Shown: piece after piece, positions 23,215 through 23,998 of the stretch
Position numbering within the stretch: position 1 is the stretch's first letter
How the letters are laid out: each line of letters begins with the position of its first letter
From: Dipetalonema caudispina
Taxonomy: Eukaryota > Nematoda > Chromadorea > Rhabditida > Onchocercidae
Assembly (NCBI GenBank): GCA_013365325.1
Contig: JABVXV010000590.1
Location: 1-23,998, forward strand
Direction of reading: 5' to 3'
DNA: 23,998 bases
Notes under the pieces: generated by a model
Database searches by the model: none
What the model saw: only the letters and a program-made list of their open reading frames with translations
Told to the model about the DNA's origin: nothing
Position numbers and translations under genes: made by a program

Positions 23215-23453
23215 TCATATTTTTATTCCATATTCTTCAACATACTTTAAAAAGTGAAAAAGAAAAATGTATTAAATAATAAATTAAATTAAATAATCTT
23301 AAAATAAAAAAAAAAAAAAATAATAAAACTTTCTTTTTTTTTTTTATTGTGAAATAAAATAAAATACTTAGTTAAAAGAGAATTTGGTTTGTATACGATA
23401 GCTTTTTTTTTTTTTAAGTTATTGAAAGAAATAAATTTCTTTTTATTTTTCAG

Positions 23454-23511
23454 GAAAAAAACGATGAGAGAATGCCAAGTTTTAATGCAAGTCAATTGGA
23501 CTAAGCGTAAT
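23454..23511 (+). other. candidate plus-strand exon of an unidentified gene
   Basis: The segment is preceded by a textbook nematode-like acceptor (CTTTTTATTTTTCAG) and followed by a GTAAGG donor. One frame is open throughout and contains MRECQVLMQVNWTKRN, running into the donor. Another frame ends in TAA at 23502-23504 after EKNDERMPSFNASQLD, so the segment could instead be a terminal exon. No homology is recognised and no partner exon is in the window. It may be chance. Confidence 0.25.
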
Positions 23512-23845
23512 GTAAGGCAGTTTATTCATTTATTTTATTTCGATTAGCTAAGATGATTAAAAGAGAAGAGGAAAAAGAAAAAAAAAAAAAAAAAAAAAAA
23601 CAATATAGATGATGATAAATAATCATTATAATTAGAAAAAAAGATGAATATAGTTAGATGATTATATTGATAAATAGTAAGAAGTATAAGGATAATATTT
23701 ATAAGATTAATATAATACTATTATACGATATTATACGATATTACACGTTGCCAACAACAATCATAATAACGGTAACGATACAGTCAAAATAATGATAATA
23801 GTGATATCATTAATAGTAATACCATATGAATAATGTTATTAACTG

Positions 23846-23998
<153 letters not shown>

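Larger units (their letters stand above)
15904..23453. other. distal 5' flank of pros-1, no gene seen
   Basis: About 7.5 kb of AT-rich DNA dominated by microsatellites and homopolymers, with islands of higher complexity at about 17070-17930, 18180-18380, 20070-20180 (pyrimidine-rich), 21400-21560, 22330-22490 and 22720-22920. No protein family, tRNA or rRNA was recognised. The islands are candidates for enhancers or distant 5' exons. Confidence 0.6.

Noticed and set aside
23700..23760. Short repeat ATATTATACG around 23720-23745
   Set aside because: Two or three short AT-rich copies next to the AAT array. Too weak to separate from background.

Overview
The window is eukaryotic, extremely AT-rich DNA full of long A/T homopolymers and trinucleotide arrays. 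It carries one clear protein-coding gene on the minus strand, a Prospero/PROX-family homeobox transcription factor (pros-1/ceh-26-like). The gene reads right to left, from about 10222 down to the stop codon at 2420. I rebuilt it as 12 coding exons whose splice phases all agree. They give a 2634-nt reading frame of 877 codons plus stop. The last three exons encode the complete atypical homeodomain and Prospero domain, which identifies the gene on its own. The short introns, TTTTCAG/TTGCAG-type acceptors and very low GC point to a nematode, possibly filarial or another spirurid. Another AT-rich invertebrate, such as an acariform mite, cannot be excluded from this sequence alone.

Layout: 1-118 is an (ATA)n array. 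119-2363 is AT-rich 3' flank with no recognised gene. 2364-2369 is the likely poly(A) signal of the gene. 2420-10222 is the gene. It has an N-terminal half of low-complexity Q/H/N/T/D/G/S sequence (exons 1-4), a helical, probably coiled-coil middle (exons 5-7), a Phe/Pro-rich linker and basic nuclear-localisation-like patch (exons 7-8), and the C-terminal DNA-binding module (exons 10-12). The longest intron (2.0 kb, 3197-5238) splits the DNA-binding module and contains the most complex non-coding sequence inside the gene.

10286-23998 is about 13.7 kb with no convincing gene. It holds microsatellites (CA, CT, GA, ATC, GGA/GAT, AAT), long homopolymers and a few islands of higher-complexity sequence. 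These islands could be regulatory elements or distant 5' exons of the same gene: 12300-12600, 17070-17930, 18180-18380, 20070-20180, 21400-21560, 22330-22490 and 22720-22920. One short plus-strand segment (23454-23511) has good splice sites on both sides and may be an exon of a neighbouring gene. The window ends in another (AAT)n array in the same orientation as the one at its start.

I found no RNA gene, recognisable transposon, CRISPR array or novel multi-gene system. The most notable points are the gene's N-terminal homopeptide tracts, its large intron inside the DNA-binding domain, the long gene-free flank, a triplicated 17-bp non-microsatellite motif near 23150-23214, and the candidate plus-strand exon.
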